64,000 bases of DNA, taken from the NCBI RefSeq assembly GCF_014199295.1, contig NZ_JACIJH010000013.1:1-64000 (forward strand), written 5' to 3'. Below are positions 44,743 to 56,199 of this stretch, piece after piece. The stretch comes from Sphingopyxis panaciterrulae (GTDB taxonomy: Bacteria > Pseudomonadota > Alphaproteobacteria > Sphingomonadales > Sphingomonadaceae). The stretch's first letter is position 1. Every line of letters starts with the position of its first letter. The notes beneath the pieces are model-generated. The model saw only the letters and a program-made list of their open reading frames with translations. It searched no databases and was not told the origin of the DNA. Both the position numbers and the translations under genes were made by a program.

Positions 44743-45017
44743 ACTTCTATGCCAAGTGTATGCGCAACGGGTCGCTGATCCTGTTCTGGATGGCGATTAT
44801 CATTGCGGTGATGACGCTCGCCAGCGTCGCGACGAGCTACTGGAACATGATGTCGTCGGTCGAGACGCTGCCCTATCGCGATCATAGCGCCAGCAACGCG
44901 TTCAACCTGTTGCTGGCGTTCGGATCGGCGCTTTCGGCGGCGGTCTGGCCGTTCTTTGGCGCCGCACTGTTATGGCGGCTCGACACGCGATATCCGACTT
45001 CGGGGAAGGCCGAATGA
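44739..45017 (+). CDS. Small membrane protein between nuoG and nuoH
   Basis: 92 residues, [20 protein letters not shown] onward. Two membrane helices (about 12-33 and 58-80) with a short loop between and the C-terminal [16 protein letters not shown]. Its ATG overlaps the nuoG stop by four bases. Not a known subunit. A 124-base gap with a repeat separates it from nuoH, the largest break in the nuo genes. Confidence 0.72.
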   Translation: MNFYAKCMRNGSLILFWMAIIIAVMTLASVATSYWNMMSSVETLPYRDHSASNAFNLLLAFGSALSAAVWPFFGAALLWRLDTRYPTSGKAE

Positions 45018-45040
45018 TGCGCATGCCCATCATCCAAAAG

Positions 45041-45125
45041 CCGTTTGCCCTGAGCTTGTCGAAGGGCTGTCCTTCCTTGCCGGTCGAAGAAAAGAGCGGG
45101 GCTTCGACAGGCTCAGCCCGAACGG
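45041..45125. repeat. REP-like inverted repeat upstream of nuoH
   Basis: CCGTTTGCCCTGAGCTTGTC with GAAGGGC pairs against GGGCTTCGACAGG with CTCAGCCCGAACGG, around a spacer of about 30 bases. Same family as the unit before pgk. It ends 16 bases before the nuoH GTG. Confidence 0.8.
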
Positions 45126-45141
45126 AACAGGGGTGGTCGCT

Positions 45142-46185
45142 GTGACCGAATTCTTCCAAAACCTTGGCATGTCCTACGAATGGGCGTGGGGCGTCGCGAC
45201 CGTCTGCGGCATCCTGCTGATCGCATTGCCGCTGATGCTCGCGGTGGCGATGATCATCTATGCCGACCGCAAGATCTGGGCGGCGATGGCGCTGCGGCGC
45301 GGGCCGAACGTCGTCGGCCCCTTCGGGCTGCTGCAGAGCTTCGCCGACGGCCTGAAGGTGTTCCTGCAGGAAACCATCATCCCCAGCTCGGCGAACCGCG
45401 GGCTGTTCCTGATCGCGCCGATCATCACCTTCACGGTCGCGCTGATGGCGTGGGCGGTGATCCCGTTCAACTCGGGCGCGGTACTCGCCGACATCAATGT
45501 CGGGCTGCTCTATATCCTCGCGGTCAGTTCGCTCGGCGTATACGGCGTCATCCTGTCGGGCTGGTCGTCGAACTCCAAATATCCCTTCTTTTCCGCGATG
45601 CGCGCCTCGGCGCAGATGATCAGCTATGAAGTCTCGATCGGCTTCATCCTGATCGGCGTCGTGCTGTTCGCCGACAGCTTCAACCTGAACGAGATCGTCC
45701 GGGTGCAGCAGGGCCACGGGCTCGGCATCGTCAATGCCTTCGGCTTCAACCTGCTGCTCTTTCCGCTCGCGGTGCTGTTCTTCATATCGTCGCTGGCCGA
45801 GACCGCGCGTACCCCGTTCGATCTGACCGAGGCCGAAAGCGAGCTCGTCGCGGGCTATCAGACCGAATATTCGTCGATGAGCTTCGCGCTCTTCTGGCTC
45901 GGCGAATATGCGAACGTGCTGCTGATGTGCACGCTCAACGCGGTGCTTTTCTGGGGCGGATGGCTGCCGCCGATCGACTGGGCGCCGCTCTATGCCGTCC
46001 CCGGCATTATCTGGCTGTTCGCGAAGATCCTGTTCTTCTTCTTCGCCTTCTCGTGGGTGAAGGCCACCGTCCCGCGCTACCGCTACGACCAGCTCATGAG
46101 GCTGGGCTGGAAGGTTTTTCTGCCGATCTCGCTGATCTGGGTGTTCCTGGTGTCCGGCTATCTGATGCTGACGAGGTATTCATGA
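45142..46185 (+). CDS. nuoH: NADH-quinone oxidoreductase subunit H
   Basis: 347 residues, about eight membrane helices. Quinone-pocket sequences [40 protein letters not shown] and [14 protein letters not shown]. Start GTG 45142 has AGGGG nine bases upstream. Its stop overlaps nuoI (ATGA). Confidence 0.96.
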   Translation: MTEFFQNLGMSYEWAWGVATVCGILLIALPLMLAVAMIIYADRKIWAAMALRRGPNVVGPFGLLQSFADGLKVFLQETIIPSSANRGLFLIAPIITFTVALMAWAVIPFNSGAVLADINVGLLYILAVSSLGVYGVILSGWSSNSKYPFFSAMRASAQMISYEVSIGFILIGVVLFADSFNLNEIVRVQQGHGLGIVNAFGFNLLLFPLAVLFFISSLAETARTPFDLTEAESELVAGYQTEYSSMSFALFWLGEYANVLLMCTLNAVLFWGGWLPPIDWAPLYAVPGIIWLFAKILFFFFAFSWVKATVPRYRYDQLMRLGWKVFLPISLIWVFLVSGYLMLTRYS

Positions 46186-46670
46186 GTAACATCGCCCATC
46201 TCGTCAGAACCTTCACCCTGTGGGAGTTCGTGCAGGCGCACTGGTTGACGCTGAAATATTTCTTCAAGCCGAAGGCGACGATCAACTATCCGTTCGAGAA
46301 GAACCCGCTGTCGCCGCGTTTCCGTGGCGAACATGCGCTGCGCCGCTATCCGAACGGCGAGGAGCGCTGCATCGCGTGCAAGCTGTGCGAGGCGGTCTGC
46401 CCGGCGCAGGCGATCACGATCGAGGCGGAACCGCGCGACGACGGGTCGCGTCGCACGACGCGCTACGACATCGACATGACCAAGTGCATCTATTGCGGCT
46501 TCTGTCAGGAAGCGTGCCCGGTCGACGCGATCGTCGAGGGGCCGAATTTCGAATTCGCGACCGAAACGCGCGAGGAACTGCTCTATGACAAGGCGAAACT
46601 GCTTGCCAACGGCGACAAATGGGAGCGCGCGATCGCGGCCAACCTTGCCGCCGACGCGCCCTATCGGTAA
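46182..46670 (+). CDS. nuoI: NADH-quinone oxidoreductase subunit I
   Basis: 162 residues. Two 4Fe-4S ferredoxin motifs, [12 protein letters not shown] and [12 protein letters not shown] (clusters N6a and N6b), after an amphipathic N-terminus ([21 protein letters not shown]). Normal length. Confidence 0.97.
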   Translation: MSNIAHLVRTFTLWEFVQAHWLTLKYFFKPKATINYPFEKNPLSPRFRGEHALRRYPNGEERCIACKLCEAVCPAQAITIEAEPRDDGSRRTTRYDIDMTKCIYCGFCQEACPVDAIVEGPNFEFATETREELLYDKAKLLANGDKWERAIAANLAADAPYR

Positions 46671-46682
46671 GGGCGCGCGCAC

Positions 46683-47294
46683 ATGATTCAGCTCATTGCC
46701 TTCTATCTCTTCGCGACCATCACCATCGCCTCGGCCGCGATGGTCATCTTCGCGCGCAATCCGGTCCACAGCGTCATGTGGCTGATCCTTGCCTTCTTCA
46801 ACGCGGCGGGGCTGATGCTGCTCGCAGGGGCGGAGTTCATCGCGATGCTGCTCGTCATCGTCTATGTCGGCGCGGTCGCGGTGCTGTTCCTGTTCGTCGT
46901 GATGATGCTCGACATCGACTTCGCCGAGCTGCGCGCCGGTTTCGTGCGCTATCTGCCGCTGGGCGCGCTCGTCGCGATCATCCTGGCGGCGGAACTGGTC
47001 TTCGCGGTCGGCGCGTGGAACGCCGGCGGGGTCGATCTGGCCGCGCGCGTGGCGCCGGTGGCCGAGGATGCCAGCAATATCCAGCAGATCGGCGAACTGC
47101 TCTATACGCGCTACATCTTCCTGTTCGAGGCGGCGGGCATCGTCCTGCTCGTCGCGATGATCGGGGCGATCGCGCTGACGCATCGCCAGCGGGGCGGGAC
47201 GCGCGGCCAGAATATCGCCGCGCAGAACCGCCGCCGCCCGCACGAAGCGACGCGGCTGGTCGATCCGGGCGTCGGGCAGGGGATGGAATTGTGA
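46683..47294 (+). CDS. nuoJ: NADH-quinone oxidoreductase subunit J
   Basis: 203 residues, five membrane helices. Conserved [19 protein letters not shown] and [21 protein letters not shown] basic C-terminal tail follows the last helix ([11 protein letters not shown]). Stop overlaps the nuoK GTG. Confidence 0.95.
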   Translation: MIQLIAFYLFATITIASAAMVIFARNPVHSVMWLILAFFNAAGLMLLAGAEFIAMLLVIVYVGAVAVLFLFVVMMLDIDFAELRAGFVRYLPLGALVAIILAAELVFAVGAWNAGGVDLAARVAPVAEDASNIQQIGELLYTRYIFLFEAAGIVLLVAMIGAIALTHRQRGGTRGQNIAAQNRRRPHEATRLVDPGVGQGMEL

Positions 47295-47596
47295 TTTCGA
47301 TCGGCCATTATCTCGCCGTCTCGGCGGTGCTGTTCACGCTCGGCGTGCTCGGCATCTTCATCAACCGCAAGAATATCATCGTCATCCTGATGGCGATCGA
47401 GCTGATCCTGCTCGCGGTGAACATCAATCTCGTCGCGTTCAGCGCCGCGCTCGGCGATCTTGTCGGGCAGGTGTTCGCGATGTTCGTACTGACCGTCGCC
47501 GCCGGCGAGGCGGCGATCGGGCTCGCGATTCTGGTCATCTATTTCCGCGGACGCGGCACCATCGCCGTCGACGATGCCAACCGGATGAAGGGGTAA
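47291..47596 (+). CDS. nuoK: NADH-quinone oxidoreductase subunit K
   Basis: 101 residues, three helices, with the conserved membrane glutamates in [18 protein letters not shown] and [18 protein letters not shown] start overlapping nuoJ by four bases. Proton-channel subunit homologous to MrpC. Confidence 0.96.
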   Translation: MISIGHYLAVSAVLFTLGVLGIFINRKNIIVILMAIELILLAVNINLVAFSAALGDLVGQVFAMFVLTVAAGEAAIGLAILVIYFRGRGTIAVDDANRMKG

Positions 47597-47600
47597 GCCG

Positions 47601-49649
47601 GTGATCCAGGCTATCGTTTTCCTGCCGCTGCTCGCGGCCCTTGTCGCAGGCCTCGGCCAGCGCGTCATCGGCACCTTCGCGTCGAAGATCGTGACGACGG
47701 GCGCGCTGTTCGCAAGCTGCGCGCTGAGCTGGCCGATCTTCCTGTCCTTCCTCGGCGGACACGCCGAGCCGAGCGTGACGCCGGTGCTGCACTGGGTCTC
47801 TTCGGGCGCGATGCAGTTCAACTGGGAATTGCGCGTCGACACGCTGACCGCGGTGATGCTGGTCGTGGTCACGACGGTCTCGGCGCTCGTCCATCTTTAT
47901 AGCTGGGGCTATATGGAGGAGGACCCGGATCAGCCGCGCTTCTTCGCCTATCTGTCGCTCTTCACCTTCGCGATGCTGATGCTGGTGACCGCGAACAACC
48001 TCGTCCAGATGTTCTTCGGCTGGGAAGGCGTCGGTCTCGCCTCCTATCTGCTGATCGGTTTCTGGTACAAGAAACCGAGCGCCAATGCCGCGGCGATCAA
48101 GGCGTTCGTCGTCAACCGCGTCGGCGACCTGGGCTTCATGCTCGGCATCTTCGGCACCTTCCTGGTGTTCAATACCGTCTCGATCCCCGAAATCCTGGCC
48201 GCCGCGCCGGGCATGGCGGGCTCGACGATCGGCTTCCTCGGCATGCGGCTCGACACGATGACCGTGCTCTGCCTGCTGCTGTTCGTCGGCGCGATGGGCA
48301 AGTCGGCGCAGCTCGGGCTGCACACATGGCTTCCCGACGCGATGGAGGGCCCGACCCCGGTCAGCGCGCTGATCCACGCCGCGACGATGGTGACCGCGGG
48401 CGTGTTCATGGTCTGCCGCCTGTCGCCGATGTTCGAGGCCGCGCCGATCGCGCTCGGCGTCGTCACCTTCGTCGGCGCCGCGACCTGCTTCTTCGCCGCG
48501 ACGGTCGGCACGACGCAGTGGGACATCAAGCGCGTCATCGCCTATTCGACCTGTTCGCAGCTCGGCTACATGTTCTTCGCGGCGGGCGTCGGCGCCTATG
48601 GCGCGGCGATGTTCCACCTGTTCACGCACGCCTTCTTCAAGGCGCTGCTGTTCCTCGGCGCCGGCTCGGTCATCCACGCGATGCACCACGAGCAGGACAT
48701 GCGCTATTATGGCGCGCTCAGGAAGCATATCCCGCTGACCTATTGGGCGATGATGGCGGGGACGCTGGCGATCACCGGCGTCGGCATCGCGGGCGTGTTC
48801 GGCTTCGCCGGCTTCTATTCGAAGGACGGCATCCTCGAGGCGGCCTATGCCGCGGGCGGCGGCGGTCGGATCGCCTTCTGGGTCGGCACCTTCGCGGCGC
48901 TGCTGACGAGCTTCTATTCATGGCGTCTCGTCTTCCTGACCTTCTTCGGCAAGCCGCGCTGGGCCGCGAGCGAGCATATCCAGCATGCCGTGCACGGCGA
49001 TCATCACGATCATCCGGCCGATGAGCATTCGGGCGACGATGTCCATCACGCACACGCAGCCGACGCGCATGAAGGTACGGCGGGCTATCACCCGCACGAA
49101 AGCCCGATCTCGATGCTGATCCCGCTCGGCGTGCTGTCGCTCGGTGCGGTATTGGCGGGCTTCCTTTTCAACCACCCGTTCATCTATCCCGAAGAAGGTG
49201 CGGCGTTCTGGAAGGGCAGCATCTTCTTCAACGAACATCTGATGCACGCCGCGCACGAGGTGCCGACGCTCATCAAATGGATGCCCTTCACCGCCATGGC
49301 GATCGGGCTTGTGATCGCGTGGAACAGCTATATCCGCAACACGGCGCTGCCGGCGCGCTTCGTCGCGCAGTTCGGGCTGCTGTATAAATTCCTGTTCAAT
49401 AAATGGTATTTCGACGAGCTCTTTAACATCCTGTTCGTGAAGCCCGCCTTCGCGATCGGCCGCTTCTTCTGGAAGCGCGGGGATGAGGGGACCATCGACC
49501 GCTTCGGCCCCGATGGCGCCGCAGCGCTCGTCCAGGGGGGGACCCGGCTCGCGGTCCGGCTGCAATCGGGTTATGTTTATGGATATGCGTTTGTGATGCT
49601 GCTCGGTCTCGTCGGCCTTGCAAGCTGGGCGATGGTGAGGTTCCTGTGA
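47601..49649 (+). CDS. nuoL: NADH-quinone oxidoreductase subunit L with histidine-rich loop
   Basis: 682 residues, antiporter-like proton-pumping subunit with the long lateral helix. Conserved [41 protein letters not shown] and [17 protein letters not shown]. Residues about 458-498 hold a loop with 13 histidines ([19 protein letters not shown] and following), longer and more His-rich than in E. coli. GTG start. Confidence 0.96.
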   Translation: MIQAIVFLPLLAALVAGLGQRVIGTFASKIVTTGALFASCALSWPIFLSFLGGHAEPSVTPVLHWVSSGAMQFNWELRVDTLTAVMLVVVTTVSALVHLYSWGYMEEDPDQPRFFAYLSLFTFAMLMLVTANNLVQMFFGWEGVGLASYLLIGFWYKKPSANAAAIKAFVVNRVGDLGFMLGIFGTFLVFNTVSIPEILAAAPGMAGSTIGFLGMRLDTMTVLCLLLFVGAMGKSAQLGLHTWLPDAMEGPTPVSALIHAATMVTAGVFMVCRLSPMFEAAPIALGVVTFVGAATCFFAATVGTTQWDIKRVIAYSTCSQLGYMFFAAGVGAYGAAMFHLFTHAFFKALLFLGAGSVIHAMHHEQDMRYYGALRKHIPLTYWAMMAGTLAITGVGIAGVFGFAGFYSKDGILEAAYAAGGGGRIAFWVGTFAALLTSFYSWRLVFLTFFGKPRWAASEHIQHAVHGDHHDHPADEHSGDDVHHAHAADAHEGTAGYHPHESPISMLIPLGVLSLGAVLAGFLFNHPFIYPEEGAAFWKGSIFFNEHLMHAAHEVPTLIKWMPFTAMAIGLVIAWNSYIRNTALPARFVAQFGLLYKFLFNKWYFDELFNILFVKPAFAIGRFFWKRGDEGTIDRFGPDGAAALVQGGTRLAVRLQSGYVYGYAFVMLLGLVGLASWAMVRFL

Positions 49650-51190
49650 GCGAGCTTCCCATCCTTTCGCTGATGCTGGCGATCCCCACGGTCGCCGCCA
49701 TCCTGTGCCTGTTGCTCGAGGCGAAGCCCGCGCGGCAGGTAGCGCTCGCGGCGACGCTGGCCGATCTCGCGCTCGGCATCGCGCTGTGGGCGAATTTCGA
49801 CATCGGCGGCGCGCAATGGCAGTTCGTCGAGCGCGCCGACCTGTTCGGCCGTTTCCAGTGGGCGCTCGGCGTCGATGGCGTCGCGATGATGCTGATCGTG
49901 CTCAGCACCTTCCTGATGCCGCTGTGCATCCTCGCGAGCTGGGAATCGATCAAGCAGCGCGTCGGCCTCTACATGGCGATGTTCCTGATCATGGAAGTCA
50001 TCATGATCGGCGTTTTCGCGGCGCAGGATCTGCTGCTGTTCTATATCTTCTTCGAAGGCGTGCTGATCCCGATGTATCTGATCATCGGCATCTGGGGCGG
50101 GCAAAACCGCATCTATGCCGCGTTCAAATTCTTCCTCTACACGCTGCTCGGCTCGGTGCTGATGCTCGTCGCGATGATCGCGATGATCCGCGAGGCGGGG
50201 ACGACCGAGATTCCGGTCCTGTTGAACTATGATTTCCCGCCCGAGATGCAGACCTGGCTGTGGCTCGCCTTCTTCGCGAGCATGGCGGTCAAGATGCCGA
50301 TGTGGCCGGTCCACACCTGGCTGCCCGACGCGCACGTTCAGGCGCCCACCGCGGGCTCGATGATCCTGGCGGGCGTGCTGCTGAAGATGGGGTCTTACGG
50401 CTTCCTGCGCTTCATGATGCCGATGTTCCCCGACGCCTCGGCGCAGTTCATGTGGCTCGTCTTCGCGTTGTCGATGATCGCGGTCGTCTACACCAGCCTC
50501 GTCGCGCTGGTGCAGAGCGACATGAAGAAGCTGATCGCCTATTCGTCGGTCGCGCACATGGCGATCGTCACCGCGGGCCTCTATGCCTTCAACCAGCGGG
50601 GAATCGAGGGCGCGCTGATCATCATGCTGAGCCACGGCGTCGTCTCGGCCGCGCTCTTCTTCTGCGTCGGCGTGATCTACGACCGGCTGCACACGCGCGA
50701 GATCAGCCGCTATGGCGGGCTTGCGGTCAACATGCCGGCCTATTCGCTGTTCTTCATGCTGTTCACCATGGCGTCGATCGGGCTGCCGGGGACGAGCGGC
50801 TTCGTCGGCGAGTTCCTGAGCCTCGCCGGCATCTATGAAGCGTCGAGTTGGGCTGCCCTTGCCTGCACCACCGGTATCATCCTGGGCGCCGCCTACATGC
50901 TCTATCTCTATCGCCGCATCGTGTTCGGCGAACTGACCAAGGACGATGTGAAGGCCATGCCCGACATCAAGCCCCGCGAATGGGCGATCTTCGTGCCGCT
51001 CGCCGCGGTCGCGCTGTGGATGGGCATCTATCCCGAAAGCTTCCTTGCGCCGATGCGCGGCGACGTGACGACGGTCGTCGCGCGGCTCGCGCCCGCCAAG
51101 CCTGCGGGCGACGCGCAGCTTGCCGCCGGCAAGCCCAAGGCCGCGAACGCTGCCCACGGCGACGCGCATCATGCGGGAGGCGTGCAATGA
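49646..51190 (+). CDS. nuoM: NADH-quinone oxidoreductase subunit M
   Basis: 514 residues, antiporter-like. Conserved [46 protein letters not shown] and [13 protein letters not shown] Lys/Ala/His-rich tail ([19 protein letters not shown]) extends the C-terminus. GTG start overlapping nuoL by four bases. Confidence 0.96.
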   Translation: MSELPILSLMLAIPTVAAILCLLLEAKPARQVALAATLADLALGIALWANFDIGGAQWQFVERADLFGRFQWALGVDGVAMMLIVLSTFLMPLCILASWESIKQRVGLYMAMFLIMEVIMIGVFAAQDLLLFYIFFEGVLIPMYLIIGIWGGQNRIYAAFKFFLYTLLGSVLMLVAMIAMIREAGTTEIPVLLNYDFPPEMQTWLWLAFFASMAVKMPMWPVHTWLPDAHVQAPTAGSMILAGVLLKMGSYGFLRFMMPMFPDASAQFMWLVFALSMIAVVYTSLVALVQSDMKKLIAYSSVAHMAIVTAGLYAFNQRGIEGALIIMLSHGVVSAALFFCVGVIYDRLHTREISRYGGLAVNMPAYSLFFMLFTMASIGLPGTSGFVGEFLSLAGIYEASSWAALACTTGIILGAAYMLYLYRRIVFGELTKDDVKAMPDIKPREWAIFVPLAAVALWMGIYPESFLAPMRGDVTTVVARLAPAKPAGDAQLAAGKPKAANAAHGDAHHAGGVQ

Positions 51191-52626
51191 CCGCCGATCT
51201 CGCGCTCATCTGGCCCGAACTGATCCTGACGATCGGCGGGCTGATCACCCTGATGATCGGCGCCTTCGCGGGCGACCGCCGGGTCGGGCTTTATCAGGCC
51301 GTCGCCCTGCTGGTGCTCGCGGGCGCGGCCGTCGCGGTCGTCGCGCTGTTCGGGACCGAGGCATCGGTCTTTTCGGGCACGCTCGCGGTCGATGGCTTCG
51401 GCGGCTTCGCGAAGCTGATCATCTATGCCGCGAGCTTCGTCTGCATCGCGATTGCGCCGCGCTATTTTGGCGACACGATGCGCGCCGAATATTCGGCGCT
51501 GATCGTTTTCGCGGCGCTCGGCATGGGCATCATGGCCTCGTCGCGCGACCTGATGACGCTCTATGTCGGGCTCGAGCTCAACAGCCTCGCGTCCTACGTC
51601 CTCGCCAGCTTCATGCGGGGCGACGACCGGTCGAGCGAAGCGGGACTCAAATATTTCGTCCTCGGGGCGCTCGCCTCGGGCATCCTGCTCTTCGGCATCT
51701 CGCTGCTCTATGGTTTCTCGGGCACCACCGATTTCGCGGGCGTCGCCGCGGCGATGACGGGCGAGGTCGATATCGGCCTGCTGTTCGGCATCGTCTTCGT
51801 GATCGCGGGCCTGGCGTTCAAGATCAGTGCCGTGCCATTCCACATGTGGACCCCGGACGTCTATGAAGGCGCGCCAACGCCGGTGACGACCTTCTTCGCC
51901 AGCGCACCGAAGGTCGCGGCGATGGCATTGCTCGTGCGCGTCCTGATCGATGCGATGGGCGCCGAGGGTCCGGCGCTCGCGGCGTGGCAGCAGATCATCA
52001 TCTTCCTGTCGCTCGCCTCGATCATTCTCGGCGCGGTCGGAGCGATCGGGCAGAAGAACATCAAGCGCCTGCTCGCTTATTCGTCGATCAACAATGTCGG
52101 CTTCATGCTGATCGGTCTCGCCGCCGGAACGCAGCAGGGGGTCGAAGCGGTGCTGACCTATCTGCTCGTCTATGTCGTCACGACGATCGGCGCCTTCCTG
52201 TTCGTCATGCAGCTTCGCGACGCCGACGGGCGGATGGTCGAAAGCATTCCGGCCTATGCCGGCCTGTCGAAGCGCCAGCCCGGGCTCGCCGCAGCGATGG
52301 CGGTGTTCCTGTTCAGCCTCGCCGCGATTCCGCCGCTGTTCGGCTTCTGGCCCAAGTATCTGGTATTCGAGGCCGCGGTGAACGCGGGGCTCGTGCCGCT
52401 GGCGTTCGCCGGGGTCGTCGTGTCGGTGATCGGCGCCTTTTACTATATCGCGATCGTCAAGACGATGTACTTCGACGACGAGGCCGAGGCGGCCATCCGC
52501 AATGATGGGTCGCGGGTCGAGGGCGCGGTGATCGCCGTCAGCGCGCTGTGGCTGTCGGTGATCGGCTATCTGTTCATCCCGATGCTGGCGGTGGCCGCGG
52601 CGAGCGCCGCTTCGGTGCTGTTCTGA
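51187..52626 (+). CDS. nuoN: NADH-quinone oxidoreductase subunit N
   Basis: 479 residues, third antiporter-like subunit. Conserved [36 protein letters not shown] and [22 protein letters not shown] overlap with nuoM; the end overlaps the birA reading frame. Confidence 0.96.
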   Translation: MTADLALIWPELILTIGGLITLMIGAFAGDRRVGLYQAVALLVLAGAAVAVVALFGTEASVFSGTLAVDGFGGFAKLIIYAASFVCIAIAPRYFGDTMRAEYSALIVFAALGMGIMASSRDLMTLYVGLELNSLASYVLASFMRGDDRSSEAGLKYFVLGALASGILLFGISLLYGFSGTTDFAGVAAAMTGEVDIGLLFGIVFVIAGLAFKISAVPFHMWTPDVYEGAPTPVTTFFASAPKVAAMALLVRVLIDAMGAEGPALAAWQQIIIFLSLASIILGAVGAIGQKNIKRLLAYSSINNVGFMLIGLAAGTQQGVEAVLTYLLVYVVTTIGAFLFVMQLRDADGRMVESIPAYAGLSKRQPGLAAAMAVFLFSLAAIPPLFGFWPKYLVFEAAVNAGLVPLAFAGVVVSVIGAFYYIAIVKTMYFDDEAEAAIRNDGSRVEGAVIAVSALWLSVIGYLFIPMLAVAAASAASVLF

Positions 52627-53351
52627 TCCCGCCGATCGAGCGGACCCAGCAGACCGGTTCGACCAATGCCGACCTGCTGGCGCGGCTGGCGCGCGGCGAA
52701 CATGTCGGCGAGGGGCATTGGCTGATCGCCGACCGCCAGACCGCGGGGCGCGGGCGGCTCGGTCGTCCGTGGGGCGACGGGCAGGGCAATTTCATGGGAT
52801 CGACCGTCGTGCAGCTCGCCGCCGGCGATCCGTCGCCTGCGACGCTGGCGCTGGTCGTCGGAGTCGCGCTGGCCAAGGTGGTGAAGGCCTTTGCCCCGTC
52901 GGTGCCGTTGCAGCTCAAATGGCCGAACGATCTGCTCGTCGACGGGGCGAAATGCTCGGGCATATTGCTCGAACGCAGCGGCGATGCCGTGGTGATCGGC
53001 ATCGGGGTCAATCTGGTCTCGGCACCCGATCTGCCCGATCGTCCGACCTTCACCTTCGCGAGCCGGGGCGTGGCGATCGACCGCGACCGCTTTGCCAAGG
53101 CGCTGGCGGTCGCGCTGGTCGAGGCGCTCCGCACCTGGCGGCGGGAGGGCGTGACGCGCATCGTCGACGCCTGGCTGCCGCTCGGCCATCCGGTCGGTAC
53201 GCCGCTGCATGTGTCGGAGCAGGGGGTCGACGGCACGTTCGACGGTCTCGCGCCCGACGGCGCGCTCCGCTTGCGCCGCGAGGGCGGTGAGGTCATGCTG
53301 ATCCATGCGGGCGACATCGAACTGCGCCGCCCGCTCCAGGAAGGGAATTAG
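52623..53351 (+). CDS. birA: Biotin--[acetyl-CoA-carboxylase] ligase (BirA, no DNA-binding domain)
   Basis: 242 residues. Attaches biotin to carrier proteins. Motifs: QTGSTNADLLAR, DRQTAGRGRLGRPWGD (biotinoyl-AMP loop), LKWPNDLLVDGAKCSGILLE and GIGVNLVSAP. The repressor HTH of E. coli BirA is absent, as in most alphaproteobacteria. No ATG or good GTG fits; CTG 52623 overlaps the nuoN stop as CTGA and gives the right N-terminus, while GTG 52548 would need a 79-base overlap. Co-transcribed with nuo. Confidence 0.9.
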   Translation: MIPPIERTQQTGSTNADLLARLARGEHVGEGHWLIADRQTAGRGRLGRPWGDGQGNFMGSTVVQLAAGDPSPATLALVVGVALAKVVKAFAPSVPLQLKWPNDLLVDGAKCSGILLERSGDAVVIGIGVNLVSAPDLPDRPTFTFASRGVAIDRDRFAKALAVALVEALRTWRREGVTRIVDAWLPLGHPVGTPLHVSEQGVDGTFDGLAPDGALRLRREGGEVMLIHAGDIELRRPLQEGN

Positions 53352-53354
53352 CCC

Positions 53355-54140
53355 GTGCTGCTTGCCATCGATGTCGGCAACACCAACGCCAAGTTCGCCG
53401 TCTTCTGCGACGCCGAGCCGCTCGCGCGGTGGCGGATCGCGACCGACGACCGGCGCACGGCCGACGAATATATGGTCTGGCTCGACCAACTCCTGCGCCT
53501 CGAGGGACTCGATCGCGGCGAGATCGACGCGGTTATCATCTCGACCGTCGTGCCGCGCGCGCTCCACAATCTGCAATTGCTCGCCGACAAATATTTCGGC
53601 GTCGAGGCGCTGGTCGCCGGGCGCGAGCCGGCGAGTTGGGGCATCGCGCTCAAGGTCGACGAGCCGCAGGCGGTCGGCGCCGACCGCGCGTGCAACGCCA
53701 TTTCGTCGCAAGCGATCGAGCCGGGCAAGGACAAGCTCGTCATCAGCTTCGGCACCGCGACGACTTTCGACCATATCGGCCCCGACGGCGCCTATCTGGG
53801 CGGGATCATCGCGCCGGGGGTCAATTTGTCGCTCGAAGCGCTGGTCAACGCCGCCGCGAAGCTGCCGCGTATCGCGATCGAGGCGCCCGCGTCGAGCAGC
53901 GTGATCGGGCGCACGACCGAAAGCCAGATGCTGATCGGCGTCTATTGGGGCTATGTCGCGATGATCGAGGGGCTGATCGCGCGGATGCGGGCCGAGATCG
54001 ACAAGCCGCTCACCATCATCGCGACCGGCGGCCTCGCGATCCTGTTTCAGGAACAGGCCCACCTGTTCGACCGCGTCGAGCCCGACCTGACATTGAACGG
54101 GCTGATGCATCTTTATAACCAGCGGAGCCCGACATCATGA
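53355..54140 (+). CDS. coaX: Type III pantothenate kinase
   Basis: 261 residues. First step of CoA synthesis. ATP motif [42 protein letters not shown] and [15 protein letters not shown] start three bases after birA (AAGGGAATTAG upstream). The stop overlaps the RNase J ATG. Confidence 0.95.
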   Translation: MLLAIDVGNTNAKFAVFCDAEPLARWRIATDDRRTADEYMVWLDQLLRLEGLDRGEIDAVIISTVVPRALHNLQLLADKYFGVEALVAGREPASWGIALKVDEPQAVGADRACNAISSQAIEPGKDKLVISFGTATTFDHIGPDGAYLGGIIAPGVNLSLEALVNAAAKLPRIAIEAPASSSVIGRTTESQMLIGVYWGYVAMIEGLIARMRAEIDKPLTIIATGGLAILFQEQAHLFDRVEPDLTLNGLMHLYNQRSPTS

Positions 54141-55771
54141 CCGTTCCCGGCAAGGAACTGCTTTTCCTCGCGCTCGGCGGGTCGGGCGAGATCGGCATGA
54201 ACGCCAATCTCTATGGCTGCGACGGCAAGTGGATCATGCTCGACCTGGGCGTCAGCTTCGGCACGCCCGACTATCCGGGCATCGACATCGTGATGCCCGA
54301 CCTCGAGTTCATCGAGGATCGGCGCAAGGATCTGCTCGGCATCGTGCTGACCCATGGGCACGAGGATCATATCGGTGCCATCCCCTATCTCGCCGCCGAG
54401 CTTGGCGTGCCGCTCTATGCCAATCGCTTCACCGCGGGGCTGATCGCGCACAAGCTCGCCGAAGAGGGGATGGAGAAGGAGGTCGAGGTCCATATCGTCG
54501 ATTTCGACGCCAGCTTCCGTCTCGGCCCGTTCGGGCTGCGCATGGTGCCGCTCGCGCACTCGATCCTCGAAATGAGCGCCGTGGTCATCGACACCCCCTA
54601 TGGCCGCATCTTCCACACCGGCGACTGGAAGCTCGACGAGGAACCGATCCTCGGCAAGCCGGCGACCGCGGCGGCGCTGACCGCGATCGGCGACGAGGGC
54701 GTCGATGTGCTCGTCTGCGATTCGACCAATGTCTTCAACGCCGAAGCATCGGGGAGCGAGGGCGACCTGCGCGCCGGTCTCGTCGCGGCGGTCGGCGAGG
54801 CCAAGGGGCGGGTGGTCGTCACCACCTTCGCCTCGAACGCGGCGCGGCTCCACACATTGGGCGAGGTCGCGCGCGCCACCGGACGCAGCCTTTGCGTCGC
54901 CGGGCGCTCGCTCGACCGCATCCTCGGCGTCGCGCGCTCGGTCGGCTATCTCAAGGACTTTCCGCCGACGGTCGATTACGACGAGGCGATGCGGCTGCCG
55001 CGCGACCAGGTCATGGTGATCGCGACCGGCGGGCAGGGCGAGCCGCGCGCCGCGCTCGCGCGCATGGCGGGCGACGTTCACCAGATCAAGCTGGAGGCGG
55101 GCGACACGGTCGTCTTTTCATCGAAGCAGATTCCGGGGAACGAGATCGCGATCGGGCGGATCATGAATCAGCTCGCCGCGAAGGACGTGCTCACCGTCAC
55201 CGAGAAGCAGGCGCATATCCACGTCAGCGGCCATCCGGGCAAGCCCGAACTCGCCGCGCTTTACGGCTGGCTGCGGCCGAAGCTGATCGTGCCGGTGCAT
55301 GGCGAAATCCGCCATATGCACGAGCAGGCGCGCTTCGCGGTCGAACGCGGCGTGCGAACGGCGCTGGTGCAGGAGAATGGCGACCTCTGCCGCCTCGCGC
55401 CGGGACCGGCGAAGATCGTCGAGCGCGTCCGCTCGGGGCGCCTCGTCCTCGACGGCGACGTAATCCTTCCCGCCGATGGCGAGACGCTGAACGAGCGGCG
55501 CAAGCTGTCGCTCAACGGTCAGATGTCGGTCGCCGTCGTCTTGCGCGACGGGCGCTTCGAGGACAGCGAAATCCGCTATCGCGGCGTGCCGGTCGAGGAT
55601 GACCGCGAGACCTTTCTCGAGGAGCTGAACGAGGCGGCGGAGCAGGCCGCGACGGGCAAGGCGCGCGACCGCGACGCGCTGAGTGAGGCGATCCGCCTTG
55701 GCGTGCGGCGCGTCGCAACCGAATGGACCGGCAAGAAGCCGATCGTCGACGTGCTGATCGTCGATATCTGA
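54137..55771 (+). CDS. rnj: Ribonuclease J
   Basis: 544 residues. Metallo-beta-lactamase/beta-CASP ribonuclease for mRNA and rRNA 5' processing. Zinc motif [32 protein letters not shown] and SSKQIPGNE, with [11 protein letters not shown] in the later zinc site. Overlaps coaX by four bases. Position behind nuo-birA-coaX is conserved in alphaproteobacteria. Confidence 0.94.
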   Translation: MTVPGKELLFLALGGSGEIGMNANLYGCDGKWIMLDLGVSFGTPDYPGIDIVMPDLEFIEDRRKDLLGIVLTHGHEDHIGAIPYLAAELGVPLYANRFTAGLIAHKLAEEGMEKEVEVHIVDFDASFRLGPFGLRMVPLAHSILEMSAVVIDTPYGRIFHTGDWKLDEEPILGKPATAAALTAIGDEGVDVLVCDSTNVFNAEASGSEGDLRAGLVAAVGEAKGRVVVTTFASNAARLHTLGEVARATGRSLCVAGRSLDRILGVARSVGYLKDFPPTVDYDEAMRLPRDQVMVIATGGQGEPRAALARMAGDVHQIKLEAGDTVVFSSKQIPGNEIAIGRIMNQLAAKDVLTVTEKQAHIHVSGHPGKPELAALYGWLRPKLIVPVHGEIRHMHEQARFAVERGVRTALVQENGDLCRLAPGPAKIVERVRSGRLVLDGDVILPADGETLNERRKLSLNGQMSVAVVLRDGRFEDSEIRYRGVPVEDDRETFLEELNEAAEQAATGKARDRDALSEAIRLGVRRVATEWTGKKPIVDVLIVDI

Positions 55772-55787
55772 TGCGGAGGATCGGGCG

Positions 55788-56048
55788 ATGAAATGGACGT
55801 CGGCACTCGCCATCTATTTCCTGCTGTGGGTGTTCAGCGCCTTCTTCGTGCTGCCTTTCCACGGCCGCCGATCCGAGGACGACGCGGTGCCACAGGTCAG
55901 GGGGCAGGAGCCGGGCGCGCCGGCGCGCATCCGGCCATTGCGCATTCTGCTCCAGATGACGATCGTCAGCGCGATCGTCTTCCTCGCCTTCTATCTTGCC
56001 TATCATCTGGGCTGGGTCGACCCCGACGTCATCGCCGGGCGGGCGTGA
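55788..56048 (+). CDS. DUF1467 small membrane protein
   Basis: 86 residues with two membrane helices (SALAIYFLLWVFSAFFVLPF and LLQMTIVSAIVFLAFYLAYH) joined by a polar loop. Matches the DUF1467 pattern, including PFHGRR. Last gene of the long nuo-rnj transcript, 16 bases after rnj with GGAGG upstream. Function unknown. Confidence 0.82.
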   Translation: MKWTSALAIYFLLWVFSAFFVLPFHGRRSEDDAVPQVRGQEPGAPARIRPLRILLQMTIVSAIVFLAFYLAYHLGWVDPDVIAGRA

Positions 56049-56087
56049 TACGGGCAGCCTCCGTCAGAAGTACCGCCGGCACCCTTG

Positions 56088-56162
56088 TCATTCCCGCGAA
56101 AGCGGGAATCCAGAGCGAGCCTCGGCTGATCCCACGCTGGATTCCCGCTTTCGCGGGAATGA
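56088..56162. repeat. Paired inverted REP-like palindromes
   Basis: TCATTCCCGCGAAAGCGGGA plus ATCCAG (56088-56113) and its exact reverse complement (56137-56162). Each arm is itself a palindrome, so both single hairpins and one long hairpin can form. It sits between two convergent genes and may terminate both. Confidence 0.88.
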
Positions 56163-56199
56163 AAAAGGGGAGGGAACAGCCGTCATCGCAGAAACCCGA

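Noticed and set aside
49577..51187. 536-codon minus-strand open frame opposite nuoM
   Set aside because: Shadow of nuoM; low-complexity RDHRR-type composition.
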